64,000 bases of DNA from Onion yellows phytoplasma OY-M (GCA_000009845.1 AP006628.2:654590-718589); one strand, 5' to 3'; numbered from the stretch's first letter, positions 29,443 to 38,866 are shown. Notes: generated by a model not told the origin, from the letters alone. Numbers and translations are program-made.

Positions 29443-30210
29443 ATGTTAATAGACACTCACGCTCATCTCAATCTTAAAACATATAAAAATAAATTAGATG
29501 ATGTTTTTCAAAAAGCTTGGAATAATGACGTCAAAAAAATGATTGTTATAGGCATGGATGAAAAAACTAACCAAAAAGCATATGAAATCGCTAATAAATA
29601 TAAAGAAGTAATGGTAGCTTTTGGGATTCATCCTTGTTCTGATTTTTCCCAAGAAACTCCCGAAAGCATCATCAAATACCTCAATCATCAGCAAACAGTT
29701 GCTATAGGAGAAATTGGCCTTGATCTTCATCACAGACAAGATAATTTAGCTGTCCAAAAAAAGTTTTTTCAAGCCCAAGTTAAAATTGCTATCCAATATA
29801 ACTTACCTATTATTATTCATGCACGCAAATCTTTTGAAGAAATTTATCAACTTTTACTACCTTATCGCAATCAAGTTAGAGGAGTTTTTCATTGTTTAGT
29901 TTTTAGTTTAGAAGAAGCCAAAAAAGCTTTGGAACTAGGTTTTTACATTGGAATTGGAGGAGTTGTTACTTATCCTCATGCCAAAGTTTCCCACGAAATT
30001 GCAAAAACTATTCCCCTAGATAAAATTTTATTAGAAACTGATTGTCCTTATTTAACTCCTTATCCGTTTCAAAATGAAACCAATGAGCCTTATCATATCA
30101 AATTAATTGCCCAAAAAATTGCTCAATTAAGAAATATTTCTTTGCAATGTGTTGCTACTCAAACAAGCAATAATGTAGCTAAGTTGTTTTTAAATAAAAA
30201 TTCTTTTTAA
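29443..30210 (+). CDS. tatD: TatD-family metal-dependent DNase
   Basis: 255 residues, the normal length for TatD/YcfH hydrolases, TIM-barrel metalloenzymes linked to DNA repair and 3'-5' DNA trimming. It shows the N-terminal metal motif IDTHAHLN (residues 3-10), FGIHPC and IGEIGLDLHH (about 61-66 and 87-96), IIHARK, VFHC, and LETDCPYLTPYP (about 196-207). AAAGGAAT precedes the ATG. It stands alone between spacers. Exact substrate is not shown by sequence. Confidence 0.93.
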   Translation: MLIDTHAHLNLKTYKNKLDDVFQKAWNNDVKKMIVIGMDEKTNQKAYEIANKYKEVMVAFGIHPCSDFSQETPESIIKYLNHQQTVAIGEIGLDLHHRQDNLAVQKKFFQAQVKIAIQYNLPIIIHARKSFEEIYQLLLPYRNQVRGVFHCLVFSLEEAKKALELGFYIGIGGVVTYPHAKVSHEIAKTIPLDKILLETDCPYLTPYPFQNETNEPYHIKLIAQKIAQLRNISLQCVATQTSNNVAKLFLNKNSF

Positions 30211-30287
30211 TCTTTTTGGCATATCAAAAAAATATTTGAAATATAGAATAATTCAAAATCACACCCAAAAAACATCCCTTATATAAT

Positions 30288-30322
30288 AAAAAAATCAACT
30301 CCACTTATACGAAGTTGATTTT
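30288..30322 (-). terminator. Terminator overlapping the end of the 111-residue gene
   Basis: On the minus strand AAAATCAACT and AGTTGATTTT form a 10-bp stem followed by T residues. The 5' arm lies inside the last codons of the gene at 30305. Confidence 0.7.
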
Positions 30323-30640
30323 GCTTTTTTCTTCTTCATCAGTTTGGCGAAAACTATCTACATCTAACCAAACTTCAGAAACAGTACCACATTTACTTTG
30401 CTTAACTTTTCCTTCTAACACTTTAATAACTTGTCCTGGTTGCAAAAAAAACTCAGGATTATCAGCATCAATATGAGTAAAATTCATAAGAACTTCATCA
30501 TATTTTTGTTTACAATTATCAGTTCCTACACAAACATTAGTAGCAAACCATTGTCTTTTTGAACTACCATTTTGTTTTAAATATCTAACTTTTACTTCTA
30601 AATAAAAATTTTTAACGATTGCTTGTTGCATGCATTCCAT
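30305..30640 (-). CDS. Conserved-looking soluble protein, 111 residues, unknown
   Basis: ATG at 30640 follows GGAAG at nine bases. The protein is hydrophilic with alternating short strands (YLEVKVRYLK, QWFATNVCVG, QVIKVLEGKV, SEVWLDVDSF). It has three Cys in VGTDNCKQ, QSKCGTV and MECM, and an acidic tail (TDEEEKSK). The pattern suggests a small beta-rich domain. I do not recognise the family. It is transcribed alone, has its own terminator, and shows no sign of decay. Confidence 0.65.
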   Translation of the reverse strand: MECMQQAIVKNFYLEVKVRYLKQNGSSKRQWFATNVCVGTDNCKQKYDEVLMNFTHIDADNPEFFLQPGQVIKVLEGKVKQSKCGTVSEVWLDVDSFRQTDEEEKSKINFV

Positions 30641-30888
30641 TTTCTAATACTTCCTTTTACAATTTTTTGTTGATAAAATCGTTACTTTTCAAGTTTAATT
30701 CATTACTTAAAAACTTAAAATAATGAAATTATCTCCTAATATGATAAAATAATATTGAACTGTTTAATGTAGTTTTTTATTTAACATTTCATTTACTATT
30801 ATAGCAAATTATTATAAATTTTATTTTGATAAAAAAATATTTGTAATAAATTTATCATTAATTTGTTCTAAATTATCTTTTTTTCTAT
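30641..30888. other. AT-rich intergenic region
   Basis: Upstream of the 111-residue gene. Around 30725-30760 there is TAATATGATAAAATAATATTG, which could include its -10 region on the minus strand, but I cannot place a matching -35 with confidence. Nothing else is visible. Confidence 0.4.
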
Positions 30889-30890
30889 AA

Positions 30891-31075
30891 TTATTTATCA
30901 ACCAATCTTTTGATATCATTATTTGCCTCTTTATTTTTTTTATTTTTGCCACATTTTTGCCAAGACTTATTAATTGCAACTTGAAAATTATTTTGATAAT
31001 GCTTTTTCTGAAATTTCTTTTAATTGCAAATGCTTTGAAATTTTAACTCAAAAAGGCTAGAAGATAATTATTATC
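30891..31075 (-). pseudogene. Fragment of a decayed gene
   Basis: On the minus strand the phrase HLQLKEISEKALSK is followed in a neighbouring frame by HYQNNFQVAINKSWQKCGKNKKNKEANNDIKRLVDK and a TAA at 30891. Joined with a one-base correction, this reads as a plausible hydrophilic, basic protein tail. No start codon or ribosome site is present, so this is probably the 3' remnant of a gene. The family is not recognised. Confidence 0.35.
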
Positions 31076-31315
31076 AAAGTAATTTATTATGATGGATTAT
31101 AATTTTTCAACACTTCACAAAAGAAACAATCAAATTATGATTTATCCCTATTTTTATTTTTTGCCTCTATATTTCGATTTGGTAAAAATAAAATACTTTT
31201 TAATGAACCCCAAACTTAAAAAACCTCAAACGTTTTATTTACCAACAAAACAATTTAATCTAAAAAAAACAAAATCAAATTTCAAAAACAATACACAAAA
31301 GAAAGGAGCTTTTTT

Positions 31316-32416
31316 ATGATTAAAATAGCAATAGATGTCATGGGAGGCGATTTTGCCCCATTAGAAATTGTCAAAGGAACCTTGCTTGCCTTAAATAAAA
31401 ATAAAGAAATTCACGTCGTTTTATATGGCAATCAAAAATTAATAACTCCACTTATTGAAAAAACTCCTTTTTTTGGCAACAACCAAATTACTATCAAACA
31501 CACCCCTTATTTTTTAAGATCAGCCGACAAAAATATAAGAGACCAATTAAAAGCCACTCCCAACGCTTCTTTATTTTTAGCGCTTGAAGCAGCCAAACAA
31601 GATGAGGTTCAAGGAGTAGTTTCGGCAGGCGCTACCCAAACTTTGGTCTTAGCAAGTCATCTTATTCTTAAAAAAATGCCTTTAATGCAAAGAATTGCCA
31701 TTGCCCCTATGTTTAATTCCTTTGATAATCGCACAAGAATTTTGTTAGATGCAGGCGCTAACACCGAACTAAAACCCCAGCATTTGCACACTTTTGCAAA
31801 TTATGCCACCATTATTGCCAAAGAAATTTTAGAAATTCCAAATCCCCAAATAAAACTACTTAACATCGGAACAGAGCCTACCAAAGGAAGAGCTTTGGAA
31901 CTTGAAACTTACCAACTTTTATCCCAAGACTCCAATCTTAATTTTGGCGGTAACGAAGAACCTCAAAACCTTCTTACTACTTCAGCAGACATTTTATTAA
32001 GTGATGGATTTACTGCCAACATCGCCTTAAAAACTTATGAAGGCACAATGCTTAATTTCATGAACCACTTCAAAACTATCCTTACTAAAAATCTTATCAA
32101 AAAAATGGCGACTAAAACTTTATTTCAAAAACCACTACAACAATTAAAAAACCAACTAGACCCACGCCAAATTGGAGGAGCTATGCTTTTAGGACTTAAC
32201 AAAATTGTCATTAAAGCTCACGGCTCTTCCCAAGCTTACGCTTTTTGCCAAGCTATTTTACAAGCTCAAAAACTAATTAAAGCCCAAGTAAATCAAAAAA
32301 TTGCTCATTCCTTAGAAAGTGCAAAAAACAAAGAAACCCAAAGTAAACAAGCATCAACAAAAAACACAGCTCCCAAAACTTCTGAAACCACCAAAGAAAG
32401 CCAACAATCCCTATGA
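31316..32416 (+). CDS. plsX: Phosphate acyltransferase PlsX
   Basis: Makes acyl-phosphate for phospholipid synthesis. 366 residues, including a non-conserved Lys/Thr/Ser-rich tail after about 325. It starts MIKIAIDVMGGDFAPLEIVKG with GAAAGGAGC upstream, the family's N-terminal signature. Other family segments are GAGANTEL-like GANTELKP (about 142-150) and GFTANIALKTYEG (about 232-244). The TGA stop overlaps the rnc ATG (ATGA). In Bacilli, plsX is separated from rnc by fatty-acid genes. Those are missing here, fitting a cell that takes fatty acids from its host. Confidence 0.93.
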   Translation: MIKIAIDVMGGDFAPLEIVKGTLLALNKNKEIHVVLYGNQKLITPLIEKTPFFGNNQITIKHTPYFLRSADKNIRDQLKATPNASLFLALEAAKQDEVQGVVSAGATQTLVLASHLILKKMPLMQRIAIAPMFNSFDNRTRILLDAGANTELKPQHLHTFANYATIIAKEILEIPNPQIKLLNIGTEPTKGRALELETYQLLSQDSNLNFGGNEEPQNLLTTSADILLSDGFTANIALKTYEGTMLNFMNHFKTILTKNLIKKMATKTLFQKPLQQLKNQLDPRQIGGAMLLGLNKIVIKAHGSSQAYAFCQAILQAQKLIKAQVNQKIAHSLESAKNKETQSKQASTKNTAPKTSETTKESQQSL

Positions 32417-33129
32417 AAAACATCCAAACTCTTTTTCAAACCCTCAATATCACTCCCCAAAACCTTACCCTTTACAAACAAGCTCTTACCCACAGCTCTT
32501 ATTCTAACGAACAAAACCCACCCCAAGAAGACAACGAAAGACTTGAATTTTTAGGAGATGCCATCGTAGGATTACTTATGGCTGACTATCTTTATTCCCA
32601 ATCCAAAGAAGACGAAGGCATTATGACTAAAAAAAGAGCTCAAGCGGTGTGTGAAAGGTCACTTACCATCTACGCTCACAACATTGAATTGCAAAATTAT
32701 CTTCTTTTAGGCAAAGGCGAAAAAAACAAAGATTTTAATGCTAAAAGTATTATAGCAGATACTTTTGAAGCCTTATTTGGTGCTATTTATCTTGATTTAG
32801 GATATTTGACAGCCAAAAAAGTTTTTCATAATATTGTCTTACCTCACTTAGCCAAAACTATCTATATTATTGATTTTAAAACTCAATTACAAGAAATAGT
32901 TCAGTCAGAAAAAAAAACTATCCAATATAAAATAGTCCAAGAGCAAGGACCTGCTCATTCTAAAAATTTTGTAGCAGAAGTTTATTTAGAAAAAAATCTT
33001 TTAGGAACAGGTGAAGGCAGCACTAAAAAAGCCGCTGAGCAAAAAGCAGCCCAACAAGCATTATCCAAAGTTGCCAAACCCAAAGACCTACTCAACAACA
33101 AAGGCGGCAAAGAAAAGGAGCTTCAATAA
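32413..33129 (+). CDS. rnc: Ribonuclease III
   Basis: Cuts double-stranded RNA in rRNA maturation and mRNA turnover. 238 residues. The nuclease domain has the signature NERLEFLGDAIVGL (about 43-56) with catalytic acidic residues, and ADTFEALFGAIYLD (about 116-129). A double-stranded RNA-binding domain follows (about 155-225, with GEGSTKKAAEQKAAQQAL). It overlaps plsX by four bases and is followed after four bases by the dnaD-like gene, so translation is coupled. Confidence 0.95.
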   Translation: MKNIQTLFQTLNITPQNLTLYKQALTHSSYSNEQNPPQEDNERLEFLGDAIVGLLMADYLYSQSKEDEGIMTKKRAQAVCERSLTIYAHNIELQNYLLLGKGEKNKDFNAKSIIADTFEALFGAIYLDLGYLTAKKVFHNIVLPHLAKTIYIIDFKTQLQEIVQSEKKTIQYKIVQEQGPAHSKNFVAEVYLEKNLLGTGEGSTKKAAEQKAAQQALSKVAKPKDLLNNKGGKEKELQ

Positions 33130-33133
33130 TAAT

Positions 33134-33754
33134 ATGGTTATGTTTCAAAAACTTTACGAAGATGGTTTTTTACAAGTAGAAAAAATGTTAATTCAAGAAT
33201 ACCAAAAATTAGGATTAACCTACCCTGAACTAACTATTTTGCTATTCTTACTAGATTTTTCCAAAAAACGCGTCTTTTCCTCCAACGCCTTAGCCAAAAA
33301 AGCAGGAATCACTAAAAAAGAAGTAGAACATATTTTAGAACAATTAATGTCAAAGGATTTTTTTGACCTTTCCCAAGAAACTAAAAACCATAAAATTATT
33401 GAAGTTTTTTCACTACACCCCACTTTTGCCAAGCTAGAAAAAATCTATCAAGACCAAATTCGCGAATCCAAACGCCAAAACCAACTTACCTTAATCCAAC
33501 AAACTATTGAATATTTAGAACACAACAAAGGACAAACTCTTACATCTAACGAATTAGACTTAGTTAGAAATTGGTATCAAGACCAAGAATTTAGCCATGA
33601 AGAAATTAAAAACACAATTGAAGAAGCTCTTTGTGTTAAAAAAACCTCTGTTTTTTACATCAACACTTTGCTTGGCAAAAAGAAATTTTTGACAGTTATA
33701 CCCGATGAAAAAGCAGACAAAGCCTTAGCAAAACTTTTTAAAAAAATAAAATAA
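33134..33754 (+). CDS. dnaD: DnaD-domain replication initiation protein
   Basis: About 206 residues starting MVMFQKLYEDGF at 33134, with AAAGGAG upstream. A longer in-frame start exists inside rnc but lacks a ribosome site. An N-terminal winged-helix part (about 15-100) contains FSSNALAKKAGITKKEVEHILEQL-like residues. The C-terminal DnaD domain has ELDLVRNWYQDQEFSHEEIKNTIEEA (about 138-163), the typical YxxxxG-like region reduced. DnaD helps load the replicative helicase in Firmicutes. Its place between rnc and the Imp-like gene matches the order reported in phytoplasmas, which supports both identities. Confidence 0.8.
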   Translation: MVMFQKLYEDGFLQVEKMLIQEYQKLGLTYPELTILLFLLDFSKKRVFSSNALAKKAGITKKEVEHILEQLMSKDFFDLSQETKNHKIIEVFSLHPTFAKLEKIYQDQIRESKRQNQLTLIQQTIEYLEHNKGQTLTSNELDLVRNWYQDQEFSHEEIKNTIEEALCVKKTSVFYINTLLGKKKFLTVIPDEKADKALAKLFKKIK

Positions 33755-33880
33755 CAATCAGTTTGGGCAAACAAAAAGTCAAGCTTACTCTTTTTATGTG
33801 TTATAATTACTTATGTAATTATTTTTTTAGTATTTCAATTATTTTATTTATGAAAAATAACTAGTAAAGGAATTAAAAAG

Positions 33881-34348
33881 ATGAAATTTTTAGCAACCAA
33901 ACGAGGAAAAATCATTACTGGCATTATTTTTATTACTGTTACTCTTTATGTAGGTTTAGGTTTTTATATTTCTTTTAATCCTGTTAACTGGCTTTCTCCT
34001 AAAAAAGTTTGGGCAAAACAAGCAGCTCAAAATTTGTATAATTCAGTTGAAAAGTTAACAAAAGAAGAAAATAAAGGCAATGTTAATTCCAAACTTGCCA
34101 TCATTAAAACTAATTTAGAAGCAGTAAATAAACACGTAATTGAATATTATAAAGAATCAACTAGCAATGAATACGAAGTAGTAAAAGACCTATACGAAAA
34201 AATTGTTAAAGAAAAAGACGATGCTTATGATTATTTACAAAAAAACGATAATAAAGCAGATGATACAATTTTTTCAAATATAAAAAAATTATTTAAAAAC
34301 GATAATGCCAAAAACCTCCAAGAAAAAGTTAATAATTTAACCAAATAA
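33881..34348 (+). CDS. imp: Immunodominant membrane protein Imp-like surface protein
   Basis: 155 residues with AAAGGAA before the ATG. A short basic N-terminus is followed by one membrane helix (about 9-30, GIIFITVTLYVGLGFYI) and a long hydrophilic Lys/Asp/Asn-rich domain that reads as helical or coiled coil. It has no cleavage-site pattern, so the domain is probably anchored by its N-terminus and exposed outside. Established knowledge, as I recall it: in phytoplasmas the imp gene lies between dnaD and pyrG and encodes exactly this layout, and some Imp proteins bind plant actin. The name therefore rests mainly on position and topology, because Imp sequences diverge strongly. A TATAAT box lies near 33802, and a strong terminator follows. 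Confidence 0.75.
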   Translation: MKFLATKRGKIITGIIFITVTLYVGLGFYISFNPVNWLSPKKVWAKQAAQNLYNSVEKLTKEENKGNVNSKLAIIKTNLEAVNKHVIEYYKESTSNEYEVVKDLYEKIVKEKDDAYDYLQKNDNKADDTIFSNIKKLFKNDNAKNLQEKVNNLTK

Positions 34349-34374
34349 AAACACCCTTATTAAGGGTGTTTTTA
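34348..34374 (+). terminator. Terminator of the Imp-like gene
   Basis: AACACCCTTA and TAAGGGTGTT form a strong stem with a tiny loop and a T-run, directly at the stop codon. Confidence 0.85.
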
Positions 34375-34387
34375 TTATACATATAAC

Positions 34388-34418
34388 AAAAAAACTACCT
34401 TAAAAAGGTAGTTTTTTT
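34388..34418 (-). terminator. Terminator of the pssA-psd-pyrG unit
   Basis: AAACTACCTT and AAGGTAGTTT with T residues on both sides. It lies immediately downstream of the pyrG stop on the minus strand. Confidence 0.8.
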
Positions 34419-34428
34419 CATTTATAAA

Positions 34429-36051
34429 TTATTTATTTTTTTGATTTAATAAAGACGCTTCAACAAACCCTTTAAATAAAGGATGTGGTTTTAATGGTCT
34501 TGACAAAAACTCAGGATGAAATTGTACTGCAATAAACCAAGGATGGCTTTTTAACTCAACAATTTCACAAAGCTTTTGTTCTTGATTTATTCCAGAAACA
34601 ACAAAATCATTATTTTTTTCAAATAAAGCAACATAATGAGGATTCATCTCAAAACGATGACGATGTCTTTCATAAATTATTTCTTGATTATAAATAGCTT
34701 TACTTTTGGTGTTGGCTTTAAGATGGCACGGATAAGAACCTAATCGCAGGGTTCCTCCTAAATTGCTGTCAACTATTTTTTTAGTAATTACAGGATGCGG
34801 CGTCTTTTCATCAACTTCCAAAGAATTGGCACCTTGTAAATGTAGCACATTGCGGGCATATTCAATAACTGCTAACTGCATACCTAAACAAATCCCAAAG
34901 AAAGGAATATTGTTAGTTCTTGCATAATTAATGGCTAAAATTTTGCCTTCAATAGCGCGATTGCCAAAACCATAAGGAACTAAAATACCATCATAGTCTT
35001 CAAGCAAAGAAGAAATATTGTCTGGCGTTACTTTTTCAGCATCTATCCATTTAATTTCCAGTTTACAATTATATTGATAAGAAGCATGTTTAAGAGCTTC
35101 TATGATTGATAAATAAGCATCATGTAAAACAATGTATTTACCCACTAGAGCAATGACTACTTTTTTTTCTAAATTTTGGATGCGTGTAATTAGTTGTTTC
35201 CAGGATTGCAAATCGGCGTTTGAGAAATTAGTAAGTTTAAAATGTTGTAAAATAAAATCATCGATTCCTTGATGATGCAAGTTAAGAATCATTTGATATA
35301 AAATATCAACATCTAAGGCTTCAAAAATAGCTTGTGGATTGATGTCACATAAAGCAGCAATTTTATTTTTGGTTTCTGGGTTGATAGGAACTTCACTACG
35401 TAAGACCAAAATTTGAGGTTGTATTCCTAAAGCACGTAATTCTTTAACGCTGTGTTGGGTAGGTTTTGTTTTGATTTCTTGAGCTTTTTTTAAATAAGGA
35501 ACTAAAGTGGTATGAAGATACAAAACATTGTGATAACCAAAATCAAAGCGCACTTGTCTGATGGCTTCTAAAAAAGGCGATGATTCAATGTCTCCTACGG
35601 TGCCTCCAATTTCTACAATAACAACATCTGATTTGTGAAAAAGAGCAACATCAATTAGTTTTTGTTTGATTTCTTCAGTGATGTGTGGAATAACTTGAAC
35701 AGTTTTACCTAAGTATTTGCCTTCGCGTTCTTTATTGATCACACTTTGATAAATTTGCCCTGCAGTGACATTTGACTTTTTGCTCATGTTTTCATCTAAA
35801 AATCTTTCATAATGACCCAAATCAAGATCAGTTTCAGCGCCATCATCAGTGACAAAGACCTCACCGTGTTGATAAGGGCTCATTGTTCCAGGATCAATAT
35901 TAATATAAGGATCTAGTTTTTGAATACTTACTTTAAGACCTCTATTTTTTAAAATTTGTCCAATAGAAGCAGCAGTGATACCTTTTCCTAGGCTTGAAAC
36001 GACTCCTCCAGTAATAAAAATAAATTTGGTTTTTAAATCTTTATTATTCAA
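34429..36051 (-). CDS. pyrG: CTP synthase
   Basis: Converts UTP to CTP using glutamine. 540 residues, full length. The N-terminal synthetase domain has [13 protein letters not shown] (about 11-23) and [24 protein letters not shown] in consecutive parts (about 45-68). The C-terminal glutaminase domain has the nucleophile in FGICLGMQ (about 382-389) and the His/Glu pair in FHPEF near 515. Its start overlaps psd by eight bases, so it is translated from the same message. Supplying CTP fits its pairing with pssA, whose substrate is CDP-diacylglycerol. Confidence 0.96.
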   Translation of the reverse strand: MNNKDLKTKFIFITGGVVSSLGKGITAASIGQILKNRGLKVSIQKLDPYINIDPGTMSPYQHGEVFVTDDGAETDLDLGHYERFLDENMSKKSNVTAGQIYQSVINKEREGKYLGKTVQVIPHITEEIKQKLIDVALFHKSDVVIVEIGGTVGDIESSPFLEAIRQVRFDFGYHNVLYLHTTLVPYLKKAQEIKTKPTQHSVKELRALGIQPQILVLRSEVPINPETKNKIAALCDINPQAIFEALDVDILYQMILNLHHQGIDDFILQHFKLTNFSNADLQSWKQLITRIQNLEKKVVIALVGKYIVLHDAYLSIIEALKHASYQYNCKLEIKWIDAEKVTPDNISSLLEDYDGILVPYGFGNRAIEGKILAINYARTNNIPFFGICLGMQLAVIEYARNVLHLQGANSLEVDEKTPHPVITKKIVDSNLGGTLRLGSYPCHLKANTKSKAIYNQEIIYERHRHRFEMNPHYVALFEKNNDFVVSGINQEQKLCEIVELKSHPWFIAVQFHPEFLSRPLKPHPLFKGFVEASLLNQKNK

Positions 36052-37042
36052 GTGTTTGTACTTCGCTTTCTTTATGATTGGCTTGTGTGGTGCAATTGGA
36101 GTTTTGATTTGATTTTGGTTGGGGTGTAATGGGTTCAGAGAAGGATTTATAAGTGATTGGATGGGGTTTTGTAGGAGTTATTTTTTTACCAATAACAGTT
36201 AAAATAGGGATTTGGGTTTCATATCTTTTTTGTGTGTGTTCTAAAATACGAGGATCAAATGAAACTATATTTTTTTTAACTAAGATAATAATAGTTGAAC
36301 CTCCTGTATCAAAATAGCCTTTTTCTTGACCTTTTGAAAACGTTTGCAAAGGATGATTTTGGATTTTTCCTACCAATGTGGCTCCTACTTCTATTTGAAC
36401 TATTTTACCAAAATTTTTGGTTTGTAAGATACTATATTCGCGAGTGTTTGTTTTAAACACATCAAAACTTTCAAAGGCAATGGGATTTACTGTATGTAAT
36501 TTTCCTTTGATTTTGCAAGGAATCATTTGAAAAAAACCTTCGTCTACAAAAAGATAACGGTGATAATCATGGGGTTCTAAGCGGAAAATAAGCAAATAGC
36601 CTTCCTCGTATTCTTGAGCTAATGTGGGATTTTGCAACAAATCAACTAAACTGTAATTGGTTTCTTTGATGCAATAGAGTGCTTTTTTGGTGATAGGATA
36701 AATGCTTAATTTGGATTCACAAGGACTGATAAAAGCAAAGTTGTCTTGAGGAATAGCAAGTTCTTTGTATTTTCTTGTAAAAAAATCATTATAAGAACTA
36801 AATTTTTGTTTTTCAAATAGGTTTAAATCAATTTGGTGTTGTTCGATGATTTTCAAAGCGTATTGGCGTGACCAAGGAGAATAAAAATACAGATTAACTA
36901 ACCAAGAAATAGGTTTAGTGATCAAAATTTTGAGAAGGCATCTTTTCCAAAAGTTTTTTTCTAAGTTTGTGTATAAAAATTTTTGCAGGCGACTTGCTGG
37001 GTCTTGACAAATAATTTTTCCTTCTAAATTAACTATTTTCAT
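36044..37042 (-). CDS. psd: Phosphatidylserine decarboxylase
   Basis: Makes phosphatidylethanolamine. 332 residues. Visible landmarks are FTRKY (about 87-92), an [11 protein letters not shown] motif (about 153-163) with the catalytic His, [11 protein letters not shown]-like VEVGATLVG (about 225), and GGST (about 245-248), the site where the proenzyme cleaves itself to form the pyruvoyl group. The last 40 residues are a Pro/Gln/Asn-rich tail. It lies between pssA (12 bases upstream) and pyrG (overlapping), a compact operon. Confidence 0.93.
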   Translation of the reverse strand: MKIVNLEGKIICQDPASRLQKFLYTNLEKNFWKRCLLKILITKPISWLVNLYFYSPWSRQYALKIIEQHQIDLNLFEKQKFSSYNDFFTRKYKELAIPQDNFAFISPCESKLSIYPITKKALYCIKETNYSLVDLLQNPTLAQEYEEGYLLIFRLEPHDYHRYLFVDEGFFQMIPCKIKGKLHTVNPIAFESFDVFKTNTREYSILQTKNFGKIVQIEVGATLVGKIQNHPLQTFSKGQEKGYFDTGGSTIIILVKKNIVSFDPRILEHTQKRYETQIPILTVIGKKITPTKPHPITYKSFSEPITPQPKSNQNSNCTTQANHKESEVQTLE

Positions 37043-37054
37043 ATTGTAAATCGC

Positions 37055-37789
37055 TCACTTTGTAATTGTCATTGGTAACAAATATTTTAATAAGATTTTA
37101 AGCAACATAAATAGGATAAAATTTAGTGCTAATAATAAAATAATTGTTATTGTAGTTTTGGCTTTTGGCTTGGGGAAATGGATTTTTTTACAAAGAAATA
37201 AAAAAGTTAAAAGTAACATGCAGGCAAAATGAAACCAAAAAAAAGTAGTTCTTTGTTCGATAAATCCTAAACTTTTTAAATCCCAAGTTTTGCAAATAAA
37301 CTTAGCTAAAAATAAAAAAGGAAATAAAATAGCAGCTGCAGTTACGGGCAAACCTGTAAAATAAGAAGGGCTTTGAGAGTCGTATTTTTGGGTTTCAGCT
37401 AAAACATTATAATAAGCAAGTCTAATTAAGGCTGCCAAAAGATAAAAGCCCCAAAATAGCCAAACAAGTGCAAATAGCCAAAATTCTTCTTTTATGATTG
37501 AAGTTTCACCTTTGAAACTCAAAGAATAGTTAATAAAAATAGGAAGGACGCCAAAGCTTATTATATCGGCTAAAGAATCAATTTGAATGCCATAGCTTTT
37601 TTCTGTATGAATGCGATTTTTTTTGGTTCGGCTTACCACACCATCAAACATATCACAAACGCCTGATATTAATAGGCAGATTAAAGCAGAAGTGTATTTG
37701 CCGCAAGCACCAAAGCCAATGCCACAAAAACCACTCATTAAATTTAGGTAAGTTAAATAAGTTGTATAATTGTAAAAACCTAAAAACAT
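37055..37789 (-). CDS. pssA: CDP-diacylglycerol-serine O-phosphatidyltransferase
   Basis: Makes phosphatidylserine from CDP-diacylglycerol and serine. 244 residues with five or six membrane segments. The CDP-alcohol phosphotransferase signature is in SGVCDMFDGVVSRTKK (about 37-52) followed by IQIDSLADIISFGVLP (about 68-83), giving the DG-xx-AR/G-xxx-D-type pattern in slightly changed form. GAGG precedes the ATG. Together with psd it gives a complete route to phosphatidylethanolamine. Confidence 0.92.
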   Translation of the reverse strand: MFLGFYNYTTYLTYLNLMSGFCGIGFGACGKYTSALICLLISGVCDMFDGVVSRTKKNRIHTEKSYGIQIDSLADIISFGVLPIFINYSLSFKGETSIIKEEFWLFALVWLFWGFYLLAALIRLAYYNVLAETQKYDSQSPSYFTGLPVTAAAILFPFLFLAKFICKTWDLKSLGFIEQRTTFFWFHFACMLLLTFLFLCKKIHFPKPKAKTTITIILLLALNFILFMLLKILLKYLLPMTITK

Positions 37790-37868
37790 ATTATTTAACC
37801 TCGTTTTACTAATGTTTTTTCTTAAACCATTTTTGGTTGTTTAGAGTTGGGGGAAATAAAAAAGGAAA

Positions 37869-37897
37869 AATCCCTTATCCATCAAGAATAAAGGATA
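37869..37897 (-). terminator. Terminator of rpoE
   Basis: On the minus strand ATCCTTTATTC and GGATAAGGGAT form an imperfect stem around a 5-base loop, followed by TTTTTCC. It lies 68 bases after the rpoE stop. Confidence 0.65.
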
Positions 37898-37964
37898 TTA
37901 ATGAACTTAAAAAACTTGATAATTATTGATTGGTTGTTTGTAAATGCAAATTGTAAAGTAGTAA

Positions 37965-38474
37965 TTATTTTTTATAAAGATGTTCGTATTCTTCTTCTAA
38001 TGGTTCTTCATAATCATCTTTGTCTTCTAAAACAATATCATCTTCAATTTTGTCATCGTCTTTGTTTTGTTCTTCTGAAGGTTCGTCTTCTAAATCAAGC
38101 AAATCATCTTGTAGAGGGTCAGTTTGGACAGTGTCTTTGTCAGAAAGGAAATCCTCAAAATCTAATTCTTGTAAATTGGTATCTTCGTCTAGAGGTTCGT
38201 CTTTTGAAATTTGAGTTTTTTCAAAAAAATCTTTATCCCAAAAAAGTTTATTATTTTCTTTAATAATTAATTGATTGTCTTCACAAAAAACAAATTTTCC
38301 GCTCAAAGCGATGTCTAAATAAAGCTGATTAGCTACATTGGGGTTGTTATTTGGGATTTGGTGTTTTTGCAATGTTTGTTTTAATAAATCATAGACTGAA
38401 ACAGGATTGTGATGTTTTTTCATAATGTCATAAGCAGTTTCCAAAAGTGATTTTGGAGTTTTGGTTTTTTTCAT
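37965..38474 (-). CDS. rpoE: RNA polymerase delta subunit
   Basis: 169 residues. The N-terminal HARE-type helix-turn-helix domain (about 1-90) contains SLLETAYDIMKKHHNPVSVYDLL. The C-terminal half is extremely acidic with long Asp/Glu stretches, the hallmark of the Firmicute delta factor, which loosens RNA polymerase from nucleic acid. GGAGG precedes the ATG. In Bacilli rpoE directly precedes pyrG; here pssA and psd sit between them. Confidence 0.9.
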   Translation of the reverse strand: MKKTKTPKSLLETAYDIMKKHHNPVSVYDLLKQTLQKHQIPNNNPNVANQLYLDIALSGKFVFCEDNQLIIKENNKLFWDKDFFEKTQISKDEPLDEDTNLQELDFEDFLSDKDTVQTDPLQDDLLDLEDEPSEEQNKDDDKIEDDIVLEDKDDYEEPLEEEYEHLYKK

Positions 38475-38598
38475 AAAATACCTCCTTTTAATGCAATAAT
38501 GTTTGGGATTTGGGAAATAATGATAAGTGATAAAATAAAAAGAAAAGAAAAGGGCTAAATAAAATAAAGAAATGCAAAATATGGGGGGGGTAAAAATT
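38475..38598. other. Short spacer with a poly-G tract
   Basis: Spacer between ybaB and rpoE. It includes eight consecutive G (38583-38590) just past the ybaB stop, unusual in this AT-rich sequence. No gene is visible. Confidence 0.4.
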
Positions 38599-38866
38599 TT
38601 AGAATTCTATCAAATATCCAGATGCTTTTTGCATGAGTTCTTTGGATTTTCTTTCTAACTTTTTTAAAGCAGCATTAAAAGCCAACAAAACACTTTCTTG
38701 GAGAATTGCTTTGCTGTGAATTTGAGAAATAATAACATCTACGACTTGTTTGGTGCCTTGTAAACACAATTTCTACATCCCCTGCTTTGCCAATAAATTC
38801 TTGTAATTCTAATTGTTTTTGGGCGTTTTCAATTGCTTCTTGCATTTTTTTTAATTTTTCAAACAT
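38599..38866 (-). CDS. ybaB: YbaB/EbfC nucleoid-associated protein, frame broken by one extra base
   Basis: Small DNA-binding protein. It begins MFEKLKKMQEAIENAQKQL (another ATG lies six codons upstream at 38884, MKTQSN). The first frame departs from the family after VEIVFT. Dropping one base in ACAAGGCACC (38752-38761) gives GTKQVVDVIISQIHSK and continues to LMQKASGYLIEF and a TAA at 38599, 88 residues, the normal size. Its position directly after dnaX matches the dnaX-ybaB order found widely in bacteria. The usual next gene, recR, is absent here. Confidence 0.85.

Noticed and set aside
31089-31319. Open frame of 76 codons upstream of plsX
   Set aside because: No ribosome site and Lys/Asn/Phe low-complexity composition. 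It ends inside the plsX ribosome site and start.
38020-38214. Ser-rich open frame on the plus strand
   Set aside because: It is the antisense shadow of the acidic tail of rpoE; Asp/Glu-rich coding gives Ser-rich antisense frames.
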